From the NCBI RefSeq assembly GCF_900156505.1, contig NZ_FTPR01000004.1, forward strand, positions 1 through 64,000: 64,000 nt of DNA. Direction: 5' to 3'. Under the pieces are notes generated by a model. It made no database searches. It saw only the letters and a program-made list of their open reading frames with translations, and was not told the origin of the DNA. Both the position numbers and the translations under genes were made by a program. Position 1 is the stretch's first letter; every line of letters starts with the position of its first letter. Origin of the DNA: Yoonia rosea (lineage in GTDB: Bacteria > Pseudomonadota > Alphaproteobacteria > Rhodobacterales > Rhodobacteraceae). Of this stretch, positions 27,975 to 37,970 are shown in pieces.

Positions 27975-28199
27975 GGACCGTACTCCAGGTGTCGGCGTAA
28001 CATGCCGAATTTACATAACTGAGTTATGACGCCCGGATTACACGACCCCCCGCAGCGTTCAGAACCCCTCACTCACATGGGAAAGGACGCTTTCCCTACG
28101 TCACTCTTAGAAAGAGGAATTGAGGCTTAATCGCGGCGAAGGCGTGAAATTTTTTAAGATTTTTTCGTGTAAGTAAGCGGTCCGCATTATCCTGATGTC

Positions 28200-28229
28200 A
28201 AAAAAAACCCCGCCAGACTGGCGGGGTTT
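28200..28229 (-). terminator. Rho-independent terminator of the xdh-purine transport operon
   Basis: On the minus strand AAACCCCGCCA and TGGCGGGGTTT (28229-28205) form an 11-bp stem with a 3-base loop and are followed by T8. It lies about 20 bases after the stop of the BMP-family gene. The remaining spacer up to 27974 should hold the PilJ-domain gene promoter, which I could not define. Confidence 0.92.
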
Positions 28230-28250
28230 CTCGTTCACGCGTGATGTCGC

Positions 28251-29324
28251 TTACTGCGGAATTTCAGCAGTGATGCCTTCAACGTAAAAGTTCATACCTG
28301 CCAAAGTGCCATCGTCAGCGACTTCACCATCGGCCAGCCAGACAGACCCGTCCTGACGGTTAATCGGGCCTGTAAAAGCGTGGTATTCGCCAGTGCGCAG
28401 GCGCTCGATCAGGTCCTCGGCAGAGGCTTTGACGTCAGCAGGCACCGCGTCGGTGATTTCACCGATGCCGACCATGCCTGGGCCAATGCCGTCCCAAGTG
28501 TCCATGCTTTCCCATGTGCCATCAATCACGGCTTGCGTGCGGGCGATGTAGTAAGGTGCCCAGTCGTCGATGATGGATGATACACGTGGGAAGGGTGCGA
28601 ACTCCGCCATATCGGATGCCTGACCAAATGTCACAACATTGCCAGCGGCCTGCGCTGCGGCCTGTGGTGCCGTCGAATCTGTGTGCTGCAGGATCACGTC
28701 AGCGCCTTGTTCGATCAGAACATTGGCGGCTTCGGCTTCTTTTGCAGGGTCAAACCATGTGTAGGCCCAGATGATGCGGAATTCGACGTCAGGGTTCACT
28801 TCCTTCGCGTGCAGGTAGGCTGCGTTGATACCGCGAATAACTTCGGGGATCGGGTAGGACGCGATGTAGCCGATGATGTTGCTTTCGGTCATTTGGCCCG
28901 CAATATGGCCCTGCACTGCGCGGCCCTCATAGAAACGTGCCGAATAGGTCGATACGTTGTCAGCGCGCTTATACCCTGTGGCGTGCTCGAACTTTACGTC
29001 AGGGAACTGGGCCGCGACGTTGATCGTTGCATCCATATAGCCGAAGGATGTGGTGAAAATCAGGTCAGCACCTTGCAGCGCCATCTGTGTCATCACACGT
29101 TCTGCGTCAGGGCCTTCTGGCACGCTTTCCACAAAGACGGTTTCAACCGCGTCGCCAAAATGCTCTTCCACGGCTAGACGGCCTTTGTTGTGCTCATATG
29201 TCCAGCCGCCGTCGCCGATCGGCCCGACGTAGACAAAGCCAACGGTCGTGGTGTCTTGGGCGATGGCCCCTGTTGCAAGGCCAAGTGCGAGCGCAGCACT
29301 GGCCAGTAGTGTTTTCGTTGTCAT
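28251..29324 (-). CDS. BMP-family ABC transporter substrate-binding protein (purine/nucleoside)
   Basis: A 357-residue periplasmic binding protein of the basic membrane protein (BMP/PnrA) family. A signal peptide ends TGAIAQ, followed by TVGFVYVGPIGDGGWTYEHN, which is the characteristic BMP opening. The segment DLIFTTSFGYMDATINVA and ADVILQHTDSTAPQ line the ligand cleft. AAGGGG precedes the start. It is the last gene of a run with two permeases, an ATPase and xdhABC. Those neighbours indicate a purine base or nucleoside as ligand. Confidence 0.9.
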   Translation of the reverse strand: MTTKTLLASAALALGLATGAIAQDTTTVGFVYVGPIGDGGWTYEHNKGRLAVEEHFGDAVETVFVESVPEGPDAERVMTQMALQGADLIFTTSFGYMDATINVAAQFPDVKFEHATGYKRADNVSTYSARFYEGRAVQGHIAGQMTESNIIGYIASYPIPEVIRGINAAYLHAKEVNPDVEFRIIWAYTWFDPAKEAEAANVLIEQGADVILQHTDSTAPQAAAQAAGNVVTFGQASDMAEFAPFPRVSSIIDDWAPYYIARTQAVIDGTWESMDTWDGIGPGMVGIGEITDAVPADVKASAEDLIERLRTGEYHAFTGPINRQDGSVWLADGEVADDGTLAGMNFYVEGITAEIPQ

Positions 29325-29354
29325 GTGTTTCCCCTTGGTGGTCTTGTTGTCGCC

Positions 29355-30269
29355 TCAACGTGAGGCATGGAAAGATTGGCCCAGTGACCCGGGCGCACGT
29401 CCAGCCCGCATAATAACCAGAACCGCGATAGTGGCTAGATAGGGCGCCATAGAAAGATACTCGACCGCAATGGCCGCGCCTGCTGCTTGCAGGTTAAGCT
29501 GCAACACGGTGACGCCGCCGAACAAATAGGCACCCAGCAAAAGCCGCCCCGGACGCCAGCTTGCAAAGACGACGATGGCCAGCGCGATCCAGCCCGCACC
29601 CGCGGTCATGCCTTCGGTCCATTGCGGCACGCGCACAAGGCTGAGGTAGGCACCACCCAAGCCCGCACAGGCCCCGCCGAACATGATGGCAAGCATCCGG
29701 ACACGGATAACATGATACCCCAGCGCATGGGCTGCTTCATGGTTTTCACCGACCGCGCGCAGGATCAGCCCTGCACGTGAATAGCGCAAAAATCCCCAGA
29801 CGGCGGCAACCAGCGCGAGCCCCACGTAAACCATCGGATCGTGCTGAAATACAATCGGGCCAATCACCGGAATGTCGCCCAATATCGGGATATACCAATC
29901 CGGAAAGGCGGGCGCCTTGATCCCGATATAGCCTTGGCCCATGAGCGCCGACAGCCCCAGCCCGAAGAGCGTCAGCGCAAGGCCGGTTGCCACCTGATTG
30001 GACAGTAAAAACTGGGTCAGAAAGCCAAAGATGAGTGAAATAAGCGCACCGCCAACAGCCGCGCCCGCAAATCCCATCCAGGGTGAATTGGTGCCGACCG
30101 CCACGACAAAGCCGCAGACGGCCCCGGTAATCATCATCCCCTCAACGCCAAGGTTCAGAACGCCGGCACGTTCGACCACCAACTCGCCTATTGCGGCGAG
30201 CATGATCGGCGTTGCTGCGACCATCAGGGAGGCGAGCAAAAGGACGGGGTTGATCGAAGAGAGGTCCAT
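29355..30269 (-). CDS. ABC transporter permease, nucleoside/purine type (second permease)
   Basis: A 304-residue membrane protein of the branched-chain/BPD2 permease family found with BMP proteins. It shows ANPIMLAAIGELV-like opening helices (ATPIMLAAIGELVVERAGVL), then NLGVEGMMITGAVCGF and the SNQVATGLALTLFGLGLSAL segment. A conserved cytoplasmic stretch, RAVGENHEAAHALGYHVIRV, is the EAA-like loop contacting the ATPase. Its start overlaps the stop of the preceding permease gene by one base (TGATG). Confidence 0.9.
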   Translation of the reverse strand: MDLSSINPVLLLASLMVAATPIMLAAIGELVVERAGVLNLGVEGMMITGAVCGFVVAVGTNSPWMGFAGAAVGGALISLIFGFLTQFLLSNQVATGLALTLFGLGLSALMGQGYIGIKAPAFPDWYIPILGDIPVIGPIVFQHDPMVYVGLALVAAVWGFLRYSRAGLILRAVGENHEAAHALGYHVIRVRMLAIMFGGACAGLGGAYLSLVRVPQWTEGMTAGAGWIALAIVVFASWRPGRLLLGAYLFGGVTVLQLNLQAAGAAIAVEYLSMAPYLATIAVLVIMRAGRAPGSLGQSFHASR

Positions 30270-31345
30270 CAGTGCGCCTTTCTTGCCAAGGTGATCCGGT
30301 AGTTGGTCAGCACATCCACCGCGAGCAGGAAGAACAACAACATGCCTTGCAGAATCTGGATCGCGGCAATTGGTAGGCCAAGGTTTGACTGGGCAATCTC
30401 GCCGCCGATATAGGTCAGTGCCATCAGCCCGCCTGCCAGCAAAATACCAACAGGGTGCAGACGCCCCAGAAACGCCACGATAATTGCGGTAAACCCGTAG
30501 CCCACGTTAAAGTCGATACTGACCTGCCCGGCAGGTCCCGCAACCTCGAACAACCCCGCAAGCCCTGCCAAAGCCCCCGAGATCCCCATGCAGATCAGGA
30601 TCAGCTTGCCCGGGTTCACCCCTGCGAACCGCGCGGCACGCGGGCTTTGCCCCGACAGGCGCACGTTGAACCCGAAGAGATGTCGTGACAGGGCGATATA
30701 GGCAAAGATCACCGCGATCAGGGCCGTAACGACCCCCCAGTGCATGCCTGCCGATTGTGTGATCCAGCTTGAAGCAGAGGGATATTGCGCAAGGTTCCGG
30801 CTGCCGGGAAAGCCCATACCTTCGGGGTTGCGCAAAGCACCCAGTGCCATTGAGGCCAGCAGTTGCTCGGCCACATAAACTAGCATCAGCGACACAAGAA
30901 TTTCGTTGGTGCCGAATTTGACCCGCAGCAAGCCGGGGATCATCGCCCACAACAGCCCGCCCAAAGCGCCCGCGACAACCATCAATGGCAGGATGATGAA
31001 ACTCTCCATCGGATAGAAGGCGAGGCCCACAGCGGCCCCGCAAATCGCACCGACGATATACTGCCCCTCGGCCCCGATGTTCCAGATGCCCGCGCGAAAG
31101 CCAAAAGACAGACCAATCGCGATCAGCACCAAAGGCGCGCCCTTAATCAAAAGCTGCGGACGATAGAACCATGCAAATTCCGAGAACAGTGGATCCAGAA
31201 AAATCGTCCGGATTGTGACAAGCGGATCTTGCCCAAGGGCGGCAAACAGCAGTCCCCCAAAAAACATTGTCAAGAGGACCGCGACAATCGGGGTCGCAAA
31301 GGTCCATGCACGCGAAGGCTGCGGGCGCTTTTCCAGCATAATCAT
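30269..31345 (-). CDS. ABC transporter permease, nucleoside/purine type (first permease)
   Basis: A 358-residue membrane protein pairing with the next permease. It contains IAIGLSFGFRAGIWNIGAEG, then GALGGLLWAMIPGLLRVKFG with TNEILVSLMLVYVAEQLL, and the cytoplasmic loop FNVRLSGQSPRAARFAGVNP. AGGGGG lies a few bases before the ATG at 31345. It starts 48 bases after the ATPase gene ends. Confidence 0.9.
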   Translation of the reverse strand: MIMLEKRPQPSRAWTFATPIVAVLLTMFFGGLLFAALGQDPLVTIRTIFLDPLFSEFAWFYRPQLLIKGAPLVLIAIGLSFGFRAGIWNIGAEGQYIVGAICGAAVGLAFYPMESFIILPLMVVAGALGGLLWAMIPGLLRVKFGTNEILVSLMLVYVAEQLLASMALGALRNPEGMGFPGSRNLAQYPSASSWITQSAGMHWGVVTALIAVIFAYIALSRHLFGFNVRLSGQSPRAARFAGVNPGKLILICMGISGALAGLAGLFEVAGPAGQVSIDFNVGYGFTAIIVAFLGRLHPVGILLAGGLMALTYIGGEIAQSNLGLPIAAIQILQGMLLFFLLAVDVLTNYRITLARKAH

Positions 31346-31393
31346 GTGCAGCCCCCTGACTTTCCATGTCCAATCAAACTTCCGCCGGAGGCC

Positions 31394-32917
31394 CTACGCA
31401 TCAACATGCGCTACCTCCATATCATGGGCACCACCCAGCATCAGGCCAATCTCTTCCACCGTCAGCCCGGCTGCGGATCGCGGCGCCGAAAGACGCCCTT
31501 CGTTCAAAGCAGCAAAGCGGTCCGAAATCTCCATCAACTCGTCCAGATCCTGACTGATCACAATCACGGCCGCACCTTTGGCTGCCAGATCAAGCAGCGC
31601 CTGCCGGATCGCGGCGGCAGCAGAGGCATCAACACCCCATGTCGGCTGGTTCACGACCAGTACCTCGGGGGCTTGCATGATCTCGCGTCCGATTACGAAT
31701 TTCTGCAGGTTTCCGCCGGACAGTGACCTTGCCGCATTTTGCGGCCCCGGCGTGCGCACGTCAAAAGCGGCAATCACCCCTTCGGCGAATTTCCGTGCTT
31801 TGGCCCAATGCAGAAACCCGTTTGTTGTCAGTTTCTCGCGCGTCATAGCTGTCAGGATTGCGTTTTCCGTGAGGCTCATATCAGGTGCTGCGGCATGGCC
31901 CATCCGTTCTTCTGGAGCAGCGAGAATGCCGATCTTGCGCCGCGCGTTGGGGGCAAGGTGGCCGATAGGCTGACCCTTATAGTGGATCATTGCCTTTGCC
32001 GTCTTCATTTCACCTGACAAGGCCGCGACCAGCTCATCCTGCCCATTGCCTGCAACGCCACCAATCCCCAGCACCTCGCCCTTGCGCACCTCCAAGACGA
32101 TATCCCGCAAAGGCGTGCCAAAACGATGCGGTGCTTTCGCGCTCAGGTTCTTGAGTGCCAGAACGGTTTCACCTGCAGGCTTGTCTTCTTTGTGCGGCAC
32201 ATGCAGCGTGCTGCCCACCATCAGTTCAGCCATATCCCGTGCCGAGGTTGTGCGCGGATCGCAGGTGCCGACGACCTGCCCAAGCCGCAGGACCGTGGCA
32301 TTGTCACAAAGTGCGCGAATTTCCTCAAGTTTATGCGAGATATAGAGGATCGCCGTGCCTTCGCGGCTCAGCTTTCGCAGCGTTTCGAAAAGGATTGCCA
32401 CCTCTTGCGGGGTAAGGACCGATGTCGGCTCATCCATGATCAAAAGCTTGGGGTCCTGCAAAAGGCAGCGAATAATCTCGACCCTTTGGCGCTCGCCTGC
32501 CGACAGTTCACCCACGATCCTGTCCGGATCAAGCGGCAGACCGTATTGATCCGACACCTGCCGCACCCGCGCTGCAATCTCGGCCTGTGGCGGCGGGTTT
32601 TCCATGCCAAGCGCGATGTTCTCGGCCACGTTCATCGCATCGAAAAGCGAGAAATGCTGGAATACCATTGCAACGCCTGCCGCGCGGGCCGCGCGGGGTT
32701 CGGCGGGCTGGAAGGGTTCTCCCTCCAATGTCATCGTCCCGCTGTCAGGTTTGACCAATCCATAGATGGTTTTGACAAGTGTCGATTTGCCTGCCCCGTT
32801 CTCACCTAAGAGCGCATGGACTTCGCCGCGCCCGATATCAAACGAGACGTCTTTGTTCGCGACGACACCGGGATAGGCTTTGGTCAGCCCCCAAAGGCGC
32901 AACAGCGGTTCCGTCAT
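31394..32917 (-). CDS. ABC transporter ATP-binding protein, double-domain nucleoside/sugar type
   Basis: A 507-residue ATPase with two nucleotide-binding halves, as in the RbsA/NupO group. The first half has HALLGENGAGKSTLVKTIYG, ELSAGERQRVEIIRCLLQ and LLIMDEPTSVLTP. The second is degenerate in its Walker A (GIGGVAGNGQDELVAAL) but keeps SLSGGNLQKFVIGREIM. Such asymmetry is normal for this group. Its start overlaps the stop of xdhC by four bases, so purine oxidation and uptake genes are co-transcribed. Confidence 0.92.
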   Translation of the reverse strand: MTEPLLRLWGLTKAYPGVVANKDVSFDIGRGEVHALLGENGAGKSTLVKTIYGLVKPDSGTMTLEGEPFQPAEPRAARAAGVAMVFQHFSLFDAMNVAENIALGMENPPPQAEIAARVRQVSDQYGLPLDPDRIVGELSAGERQRVEIIRCLLQDPKLLIMDEPTSVLTPQEVAILFETLRKLSREGTAILYISHKLEEIRALCDNATVLRLGQVVGTCDPRTTSARDMAELMVGSTLHVPHKEDKPAGETVLALKNLSAKAPHRFGTPLRDIVLEVRKGEVLGIGGVAGNGQDELVAALSGEMKTAKAMIHYKGQPIGHLAPNARRKIGILAAPEERMGHAAAPDMSLTENAILTAMTREKLTTNGFLHWAKARKFAEGVIAAFDVRTPGPQNAARSLSGGNLQKFVIGREIMQAPEVLVVNQPTWGVDASAAAAIRQALLDLAAKGAAVIVISQDLDELMEISDRFAALNEGRLSAPRSAAGLTVEEIGLMLGGAHDMEVAHVDA

Positions 32918-33651
32918 GCAGTGCGCTCCCTTGTCTGGCGTGCCTGAGGGCTAATCATCGCAGTTGCGACGCCAAGTGCAATCGCCGCAGGGTGTTTTCC
33001 AAGCGCGGGATCCCCGATTGGACACGCGATGCGCGAGACTTGTGCCGGCGCATGCCCCAATGCCGCGAGGCGCGATCTGAATCGTGCCCATTTTGTCGCT
33101 GAACCGATCAATCCGGCACTGTGAAATCCATGGTTCAGCAGTGCGTGGCAGAGGGCGAGGTCGATTTCATGGCTATAGGTGAGAATCAGGTGATCGGCAT
33201 CAAGGGGAGCATGTTTGACAATCAGGGCAGGGTCTTTGGCGACAAGGGTTGTGACATCCGTTTCTGGAAAACGCTCTGCGCCTGTATCCACCCAAGTGAT
33301 GGTAAAATCCGGCAAAGGCGCCATCACATTGACCAAAGCGCGCCCGACGTGACCTGCCCCGTAAATCCACAACGGACGGGCAGGGGGAGTGGTCATCGCC
33401 TCCGCCTCTTCCCACAACAGGCTGACCGATCCGCCACAACATTGGCCCAACGCAGGGCCAAGCGGCATCGTGGCACTGTGGTTGCTTCGGCCATCGCGCA
33501 ACATGCGGCGCGCCTCAAGCATGGCCTCCCATTCCAACGTGCCGCCCCCGATGGTGCCTTCTGTTCGGTCCGCCCAGACGAGCATCTGTGTCCCTGCCTC
33601 GCGCGGGACAGACCCTGCGGTCTTGGTCACGGTGATGCGGATCGCTGTCAT
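32914..33651 (-). CDS. xdhC: Xanthine dehydrogenase accessory protein XdhC
   Basis: A 245-residue XdhC, which binds molybdenum cofactor, protects its sulfurated form and inserts it into xanthine dehydrogenase. Hallmarks are ITVTKTAGSVPREAGTQMLV, GTIGGGTLEWEAMLEAR and LGPALGQCCGGSVSL with the paired Cys, then the nucleotide-binding-like LWIYGAGHVGRALVNVM. It overlaps xdhB and the transporter ATPase gene by four bases each. It is a little shorter than Rhodobacter XdhC. Confidence 0.92.
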   Translation of the reverse strand: MTAIRITVTKTAGSVPREAGTQMLVWADRTEGTIGGGTLEWEAMLEARRMLRDGRSNHSATMPLGPALGQCCGGSVSLLWEEAEAMTTPPARPLWIYGAGHVGRALVNVMAPLPDFTITWVDTGAERFPETDVTTLVAKDPALIVKHAPLDADHLILTYSHEIDLALCHALLNHGFHSAGLIGSATKWARFRSRLAALGHAPAQVSRIACPIGDPALGKHPAAIALGVATAMISPQARQTRERTA

Positions 33652-35981
33652 GCGCGCGCCCTTTTGATGGCGCGCAGCACCTCTTCGGCGGTCGCCGGTG
33701 CTTGCAGGTCAGGGTATGTCGGGCCACAAGCCGCCACCGCGTCGGACAAAGCCAAAAACGCGGATGTGCCCAGCATGAAAGGCGGCTCACCCACCGCTTT
33801 GGAGCGGTAGATCGTCTGCGCGGGGTTGGGTTGATCCCAAAGAGCCACGTTGAACACATCGGGCCGGTCCGAACAGGCGGGGATTTTATAGGTCGCTGGC
33901 GCATGGGTGCGCAGCCGCCCTTTGTCGTCCCAAACCAGCTCTTCCGTGGTCAGCCAACCGGCACCTTGGACATAGCCGCCTTCGACCTGTCCGATATCGA
34001 GCGCGGGGTTCAGCGATGCGCCCGCATCATGCAAAATGTCGGCGCGCAGAATACGGTTTTCCCCTGTCAGCGTGTCGATCACCACCTCGGTTACGGCTGC
34101 ACCTTGGGCGAAATAGAAGAACGGTGTGCCGGTGCCCTTGATGCGGTCCCACGCCAGATCGGGCGTTTTGTAAAAGCCGGTCGCCGACAGGCTGACGCGG
34201 TTCAGGTAAGCGGTCTGCGCGGCTTCGGCGAACGTCATCTCGGCATTACCGACAAAGACGCGACTGTTCTCAAAACGCACGCTGGCGGCATCCGTCTGGT
34301 GCAGTTCTGCAAGACAGGCCGCAATCCGCGCGCGGAGGATATCGCAAGCATTGGCCACCGCCATCCCGTTCAGATCCGTCCCTGATGACGCCGCCGTGGC
34401 CGAGGTGTTGGGCACCTTGCCCGTATCCGTTGCTGTGATCTTGACCGCCGAAACGTCTATACCAAAGCGGTGGGCGGCGACCTGCGCCACCTTCTGAAAC
34501 AGCCCTTGGCCCATTTCCGTCCCGCCGTGGTTCATATGGACCGAGCCGTCCTGATAAACATGGACCAGCGCGCCTGCCTGATTGAGGTGGGTCAGCGTGA
34601 ATGAAATACCAAATTTCACAGGGCTGAAGGCAATGCCTTTCTTTAGCACCTCCTGGCCTGTGTTCCACTCAGCGATGGCGGCACGGCGCGCATGATAGTT
34701 GGAAGACGCCAGCAGCGCCTCGGTCATCTCGTGCAGGATAAAGTCCTTGACGGGCATGTGATAGGGCGTGGTCTGAACGGCGGGTTTGGGCGAATGTTCC
34801 GCACCAAACCGCTTGCCGGTTCCCGGCCCTTCGGCCTGTATTCCGGCATAGTAATTGCGCTGACGCACCACGACAGGATCAAGGCCCAGTTCGGCCGCTA
34901 TATGATCCATCACCCGCTCGATCCCCAAAACCCCCTGCGGGCCGCCGAACCCGCGAAAGGCGGTGGCGGATTGTGTATTGGTCTTGAACCTGTGCGAAGT
35001 GATCCGCGCGACAGGCAGATGATAGGCGTTATCGGCATGCAACATCGCGCGGTCGGCCACGGGGAGTGACAGATCAAGCGCCCAACCGCACCGCGTCATC
35101 TGGGTGAAATCAACGCCTGTGAGGCGCCCCTCACCATCAAAGCCTGCGTCATAGGTGATCCTGAAATCGTGCCGCTTGCCGGTGATCATCATGTCATCGT
35201 CACGGTCATAACGCATCTTGCAAGGCTTGCCTGTCAGCCGCGCGGCCACGGCGCAACCCACCGCGAGCGCATTGCCCTGGCTCTCTTTGCCGCCGAACCC
35301 GCCCCCCATGCGGCGCACTTCGCAGCGCACGGCATGCATGGGAACGCCCAGTGCCTCGGCCACCTTGTGCTGGATTTCCGTGGGGTGTTGGGTCGAACTC
35401 TGCACGACCATGTCCCCGCCTTCCTGCGGCAGGGCCAAAGCGGCCTGGCCTTCAAGGTAGAAATGTTCCTGCCCGCCCATGGTGATCGTTCCCGTGATGC
35501 GGTGTGGCGCAGTGTTCAGGGCGCTTTCCACATCACCTTTGGTCCAGATGCGGGGGCCGTCTTCAAAGCGGCTATCGGCGGCGATCGCATCGTCGATTGT
35601 CAGGATCGGCGTTTCTTCGGCATAGTCGATGGTCGCCAACCGCGCAGCCTTGCGCGCCGCCAGATGCGAGTGTGCGACCACCATAAAGAGGGGTTGACCG
35701 TAATAATGCACACGCCCCGTCGCCAGCAGCGGTTCATCATGCGCCGATGGCGAGACATCATTGGCAAAGGGCAGATCACCTGCCGTCAGCACAGCGACAA
35801 CGCCGGCAGCGCTCTTCACCTTTTCAAGGTTCATCGCGCGCACGGTGCCGCAGGCGATCTCGGCCATGCCAAAAGCCAGATGCAGTGTGCCAGTTGGTGT
35901 CGGGATATCGTCGATGTAACGCGCAGCCCCAATTACATGCAGGGTGGCGGCATCATGTGGCAGGGGTTTGGCAACGCTCAT
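33648..35981 (-). CDS. xdhB: Xanthine dehydrogenase molybdopterin-binding subunit
   Basis: A 777-residue large subunit that oxidises hypoxanthine to xanthine and urate at a molybdenum centre. It begins [20 protein letters not shown], with the ARYIDDIP entry motif. [20 protein letters not shown] contributes the Gln and Glu loops, [20 protein letters not shown] binds cofactor, and [20 protein letters not shown] holds the active-site Arg. Near the end is the [14 protein letters not shown] motif (here [11 protein letters not shown]), with the catalytic Glu. The ATG at 35981 overlaps the xdhA stop by four bases. A longer upstream open frame lies inside xdhA and is not used. Confidence 0.95.
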   Translation of the reverse strand: MSVAKPLPHDAATLHVIGAARYIDDIPTPTGTLHLAFGMAEIACGTVRAMNLEKVKSAAGVVAVLTAGDLPFANDVSPSAHDEPLLATGRVHYYGQPLFMVVAHSHLAARKAARLATIDYAEETPILTIDDAIAADSRFEDGPRIWTKGDVESALNTAPHRITGTITMGGQEHFYLEGQAALALPQEGGDMVVQSSTQHPTEIQHKVAEALGVPMHAVRCEVRRMGGGFGGKESQGNALAVGCAVAARLTGKPCKMRYDRDDDMMITGKRHDFRITYDAGFDGEGRLTGVDFTQMTRCGWALDLSLPVADRAMLHADNAYHLPVARITSHRFKTNTQSATAFRGFGGPQGVLGIERVMDHIAAELGLDPVVVRQRNYYAGIQAEGPGTGKRFGAEHSPKPAVQTTPYHMPVKDFILHEMTEALLASSNYHARRAAIAEWNTGQEVLKKGIAFSPVKFGISFTLTHLNQAGALVHVYQDGSVHMNHGGTEMGQGLFQKVAQVAAHRFGIDVSAVKITATDTGKVPNTSATAASSGTDLNGMAVANACDILRARIAACLAELHQTDAASVRFENSRVFVGNAEMTFAEAAQTAYLNRVSLSATGFYKTPDLAWDRIKGTGTPFFYFAQGAAVTEVVIDTLTGENRILRADILHDAGASLNPALDIGQVEGGYVQGAGWLTTEELVWDDKGRLRTHAPATYKIPACSDRPDVFNVALWDQPNPAQTIYRSKAVGEPPFMLGTSAFLALSDAVAACGPTYPDLQAPATAEEVLRAIKRARA

Positions 35982-37333
35982 GCTGACACCTCCAGGACAG
36001 AGGTGGCCTGACCGCTGAGGTCCGCAAAATAGCGCTGCAGCAGGTTCTGCGCGACCTTCAGGCGGTAGTCTGCGCTGGCGCGCATGTCGGACATGGGTGT
36101 GTAATCCTGCGCGAAGAGGCCAGCGGCATCTGTGATTGTCGCAGAGGTCCACGGTTGGCCGATGAGCGCCGCCTCAACCCCATGCGCGCGGTGCGGGGTG
36201 CCCGCCATGCCGCCAAAGGCGATACGTGCCTCGCTGATGACGCCGTTCACAACCGTGACATTGAAGCAGCCGCAAACGGCCGAGATATCCTGATCGAAGC
36301 GTTTCGAGATTTTATAGCAGCGCAGCGCGGGTGCGTTTTTGGGCAGCGTTACGCCGGTTACCAACTCGCCCGGGGCGCGGTCTTGTTTGCCATAGGCGAT
36401 AAAGAAATCCTCAATTGGCAAATCGCGCGTCTTGGTGCCATGGCGCAGGTGCAAGGTGGCGCCAAGTGCGATGAGTGCGGGTGGGTTGTCGCCGATGGGC
36501 GAGCCGTTCGCGATATTCCCGCCGATGGTCGCCGCATTGCGCACCTGCTCCGAACCATAACGCCGGATCATTTCGGCGTAGGAAGGGTGCGTTTTGCGGA
36601 TGACGGCCAAGGCTTCTGTCATTGTGACGGCAGCCCCGAAATGAATGTCGTCCTGTGTTTCGGTGATCTCGCGCAGCGGTTTGCAGCGGTTCAGAAAAGC
36701 GACTTTGGGCAGGTCGCGCAGTTGTTTGGTGACCCAAAGGCCGACATCCGTCGCACCCGCAATCAGTGTCGCGTCAGGGTTGGAGGCGTACCAACCGGCC
36801 AACGCATCCAGGGTTTCCGGCGCGTCTGGGACGCCATCAACAGCGGGGATCTCATCTTTGATCCATGCGGGCACCTTTGCGGCCTCTGCCGCCTGCGCCG
36901 CCCGAACGATCGGTGCGTAACCGGTGCAGCGGCACAGATTCCCCGCCAGCACATCATCATGATCGGTGCGCCCTTGCAGATGCCCGGTTACCATCGCCGC
37001 TATAAACCCCGGTGTGCAGAACCCGCATTGCGATCCGTGATGTTCGATCATTGCCTGCTGGACAGGATGCAGGGTCCCGTCAGGGGCGCTGATGCCTTCG
37101 ACGGTACGCACGGCCTTGCCATGCAGTTGCGGCAAGAACAGGATACAAGCGTTGAGCGCACGCGCCCCGTCCGCGTCCGTCACCATGACAGTGCAGGCCC
37201 CGCAGTCGCCTTCGTTGCAGCCTTCCTTGGTGCCGCAAAGACCCTGATCCTCGCGCAGCCATTCGAGCAAGGTGCGGGTCGGTTCCGCTTCCACCTGCAC
37301 GGTTTCCCCGTTGAGAAGAAACGTGACGTTCAT
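35978..37333 (-). CDS. xdhA: Xanthine dehydrogenase small subunit (2x[2Fe-2S], FAD)
   Basis: A 451-residue subunit carrying electrons from the molybdenum centre to NAD. The first [2Fe-2S] domain has [18 protein letters not shown] and the second has [13 protein letters not shown] with [14 protein letters not shown]. The FAD domain follows, with [15 protein letters not shown] and [20 protein letters not shown]. It is the first gene of a seven-gene operon (xdhABC and a four-gene importer). A 23-bp dyad lies 44 bases before its start. Confidence 0.95.
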   Translation of the reverse strand: MNVTFLLNGETVQVEAEPTRTLLEWLREDQGLCGTKEGCNEGDCGACTVMVTDADGARALNACILFLPQLHGKAVRTVEGISAPDGTLHPVQQAMIEHHGSQCGFCTPGFIAAMVTGHLQGRTDHDDVLAGNLCRCTGYAPIVRAAQAAEAAKVPAWIKDEIPAVDGVPDAPETLDALAGWYASNPDATLIAGATDVGLWVTKQLRDLPKVAFLNRCKPLREITETQDDIHFGAAVTMTEALAVIRKTHPSYAEMIRRYGSEQVRNAATIGGNIANGSPIGDNPPALIALGATLHLRHGTKTRDLPIEDFFIAYGKQDRAPGELVTGVTLPKNAPALRCYKISKRFDQDISAVCGCFNVTVVNGVISEARIAFGGMAGTPHRAHGVEAALIGQPWTSATITDAAGLFAQDYTPMSDMRASADYRLKVAQNLLQRYFADLSGQATSVLEVSA

Positions 37334-37376
37334 GATTTAAACCCGTCGCCTTACCGAATGTCTGTCAGGGCGCGAC

Positions 37377-37399
37377 GATGTCGATGCGACGTAGACATC
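37377..37399. promoter_or_regulatory. Candidate operator upstream of xdhA
   Basis: GATGTC (37377-37382) and GACATC (37394-37399) are perfect inverted half-sites 11 bases apart, with extra symmetric matches inside the spacer. The site is 44 bases before the xdhA start codon, where a purine- or urate-responsive regulator could act. No such regulator gene is adjacent. Confidence 0.45.
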
Positions 37400-37505
37400 A
37401 GCCCTTTTTCAGACGTTATGAAACCCGTGTCGGGATCGTTTGGCAAGGCATTTTACAAGAACCCTGCGGGATAAGTCGGCAGATGCCTATTCTGGTAGCA
37501 GTTAG

Positions 37506-37970
37506 CTAGGTCGGTTGCCCGATGCTTTTGGCAAAGCTTGTCAGGGTCTCCAATGCGCCCGCCCAGCCATGCTGTACTTCATCAAGCGTATCGGGACCGG
37601 AAAAGGACGAGACTGCGACGGTGATGTTCAATGCGGTTTGTGCGCCCTTACTTTCCAGCAGATAGGTGACAAGACTTGTAGACACGGCTTCACCGCCGAA
37701 AATCAGAGTCTCTGTAAACACGGCGCGTTCCGGTGCTGCGAGATTGTACCAGCGGGTTTCCACAAGAAACTCGGGCGCATCAACAGGCCCGAACCGGTGC
37801 ACATCCACTCCGCCGACACGCAGATCGGCGGCATCGGTTTCCAACAGGGTAGATGCATCCGGCCCGTTCCATTTCTCGCGCTCTTTGGCATCTGTCAGAA
37901 CCTGCCACAGTCGGTCCGCCGGCAGGGGAAGCAAACGGTGCATATCGAAAGATTTTGTATCAAGTGGCAT
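37506..37970 (-). CDS. SRPBCC (AHSA1-type) domain protein
   Basis: A 154-residue START/Bet v1-like protein of the AHSA1 group, with a single lipid- or ligand-binding fold. It opens HRLLPLPADRLWQVLTDAKE with REKWNGPDA, and has LVETRWYNLAAPERAVFTET and ends with the typical GWAGALETLTSFAKSIG helix. Its start codon directly abuts the stop of an ArsR regulator. ArsR-SRPBCC pairs are widespread and presumably sense and handle one compound. The ligand is unknown. Confidence 0.85.
   Translation of the reverse strand: MPLDTKSFDMHRLLPLPADRLWQVLTDAKEREKWNGPDASTLLETDAADLRVGGVDVHRFGPVDAPEFLVETRWYNLAAPERAVFTETLIFGGEAVSTSLVTYLLESKGAQTALNITVAVSSFSGPDTLDEVQHGWAGALETLTSFAKSIGQPT

Noticed and set aside
36155..37474. 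Long plus-strand open frame opposite xdhA
   Set aside because: The frame is set by the codon bias of xdhA on the other strand. The translated sequence shows no recognisable domain.
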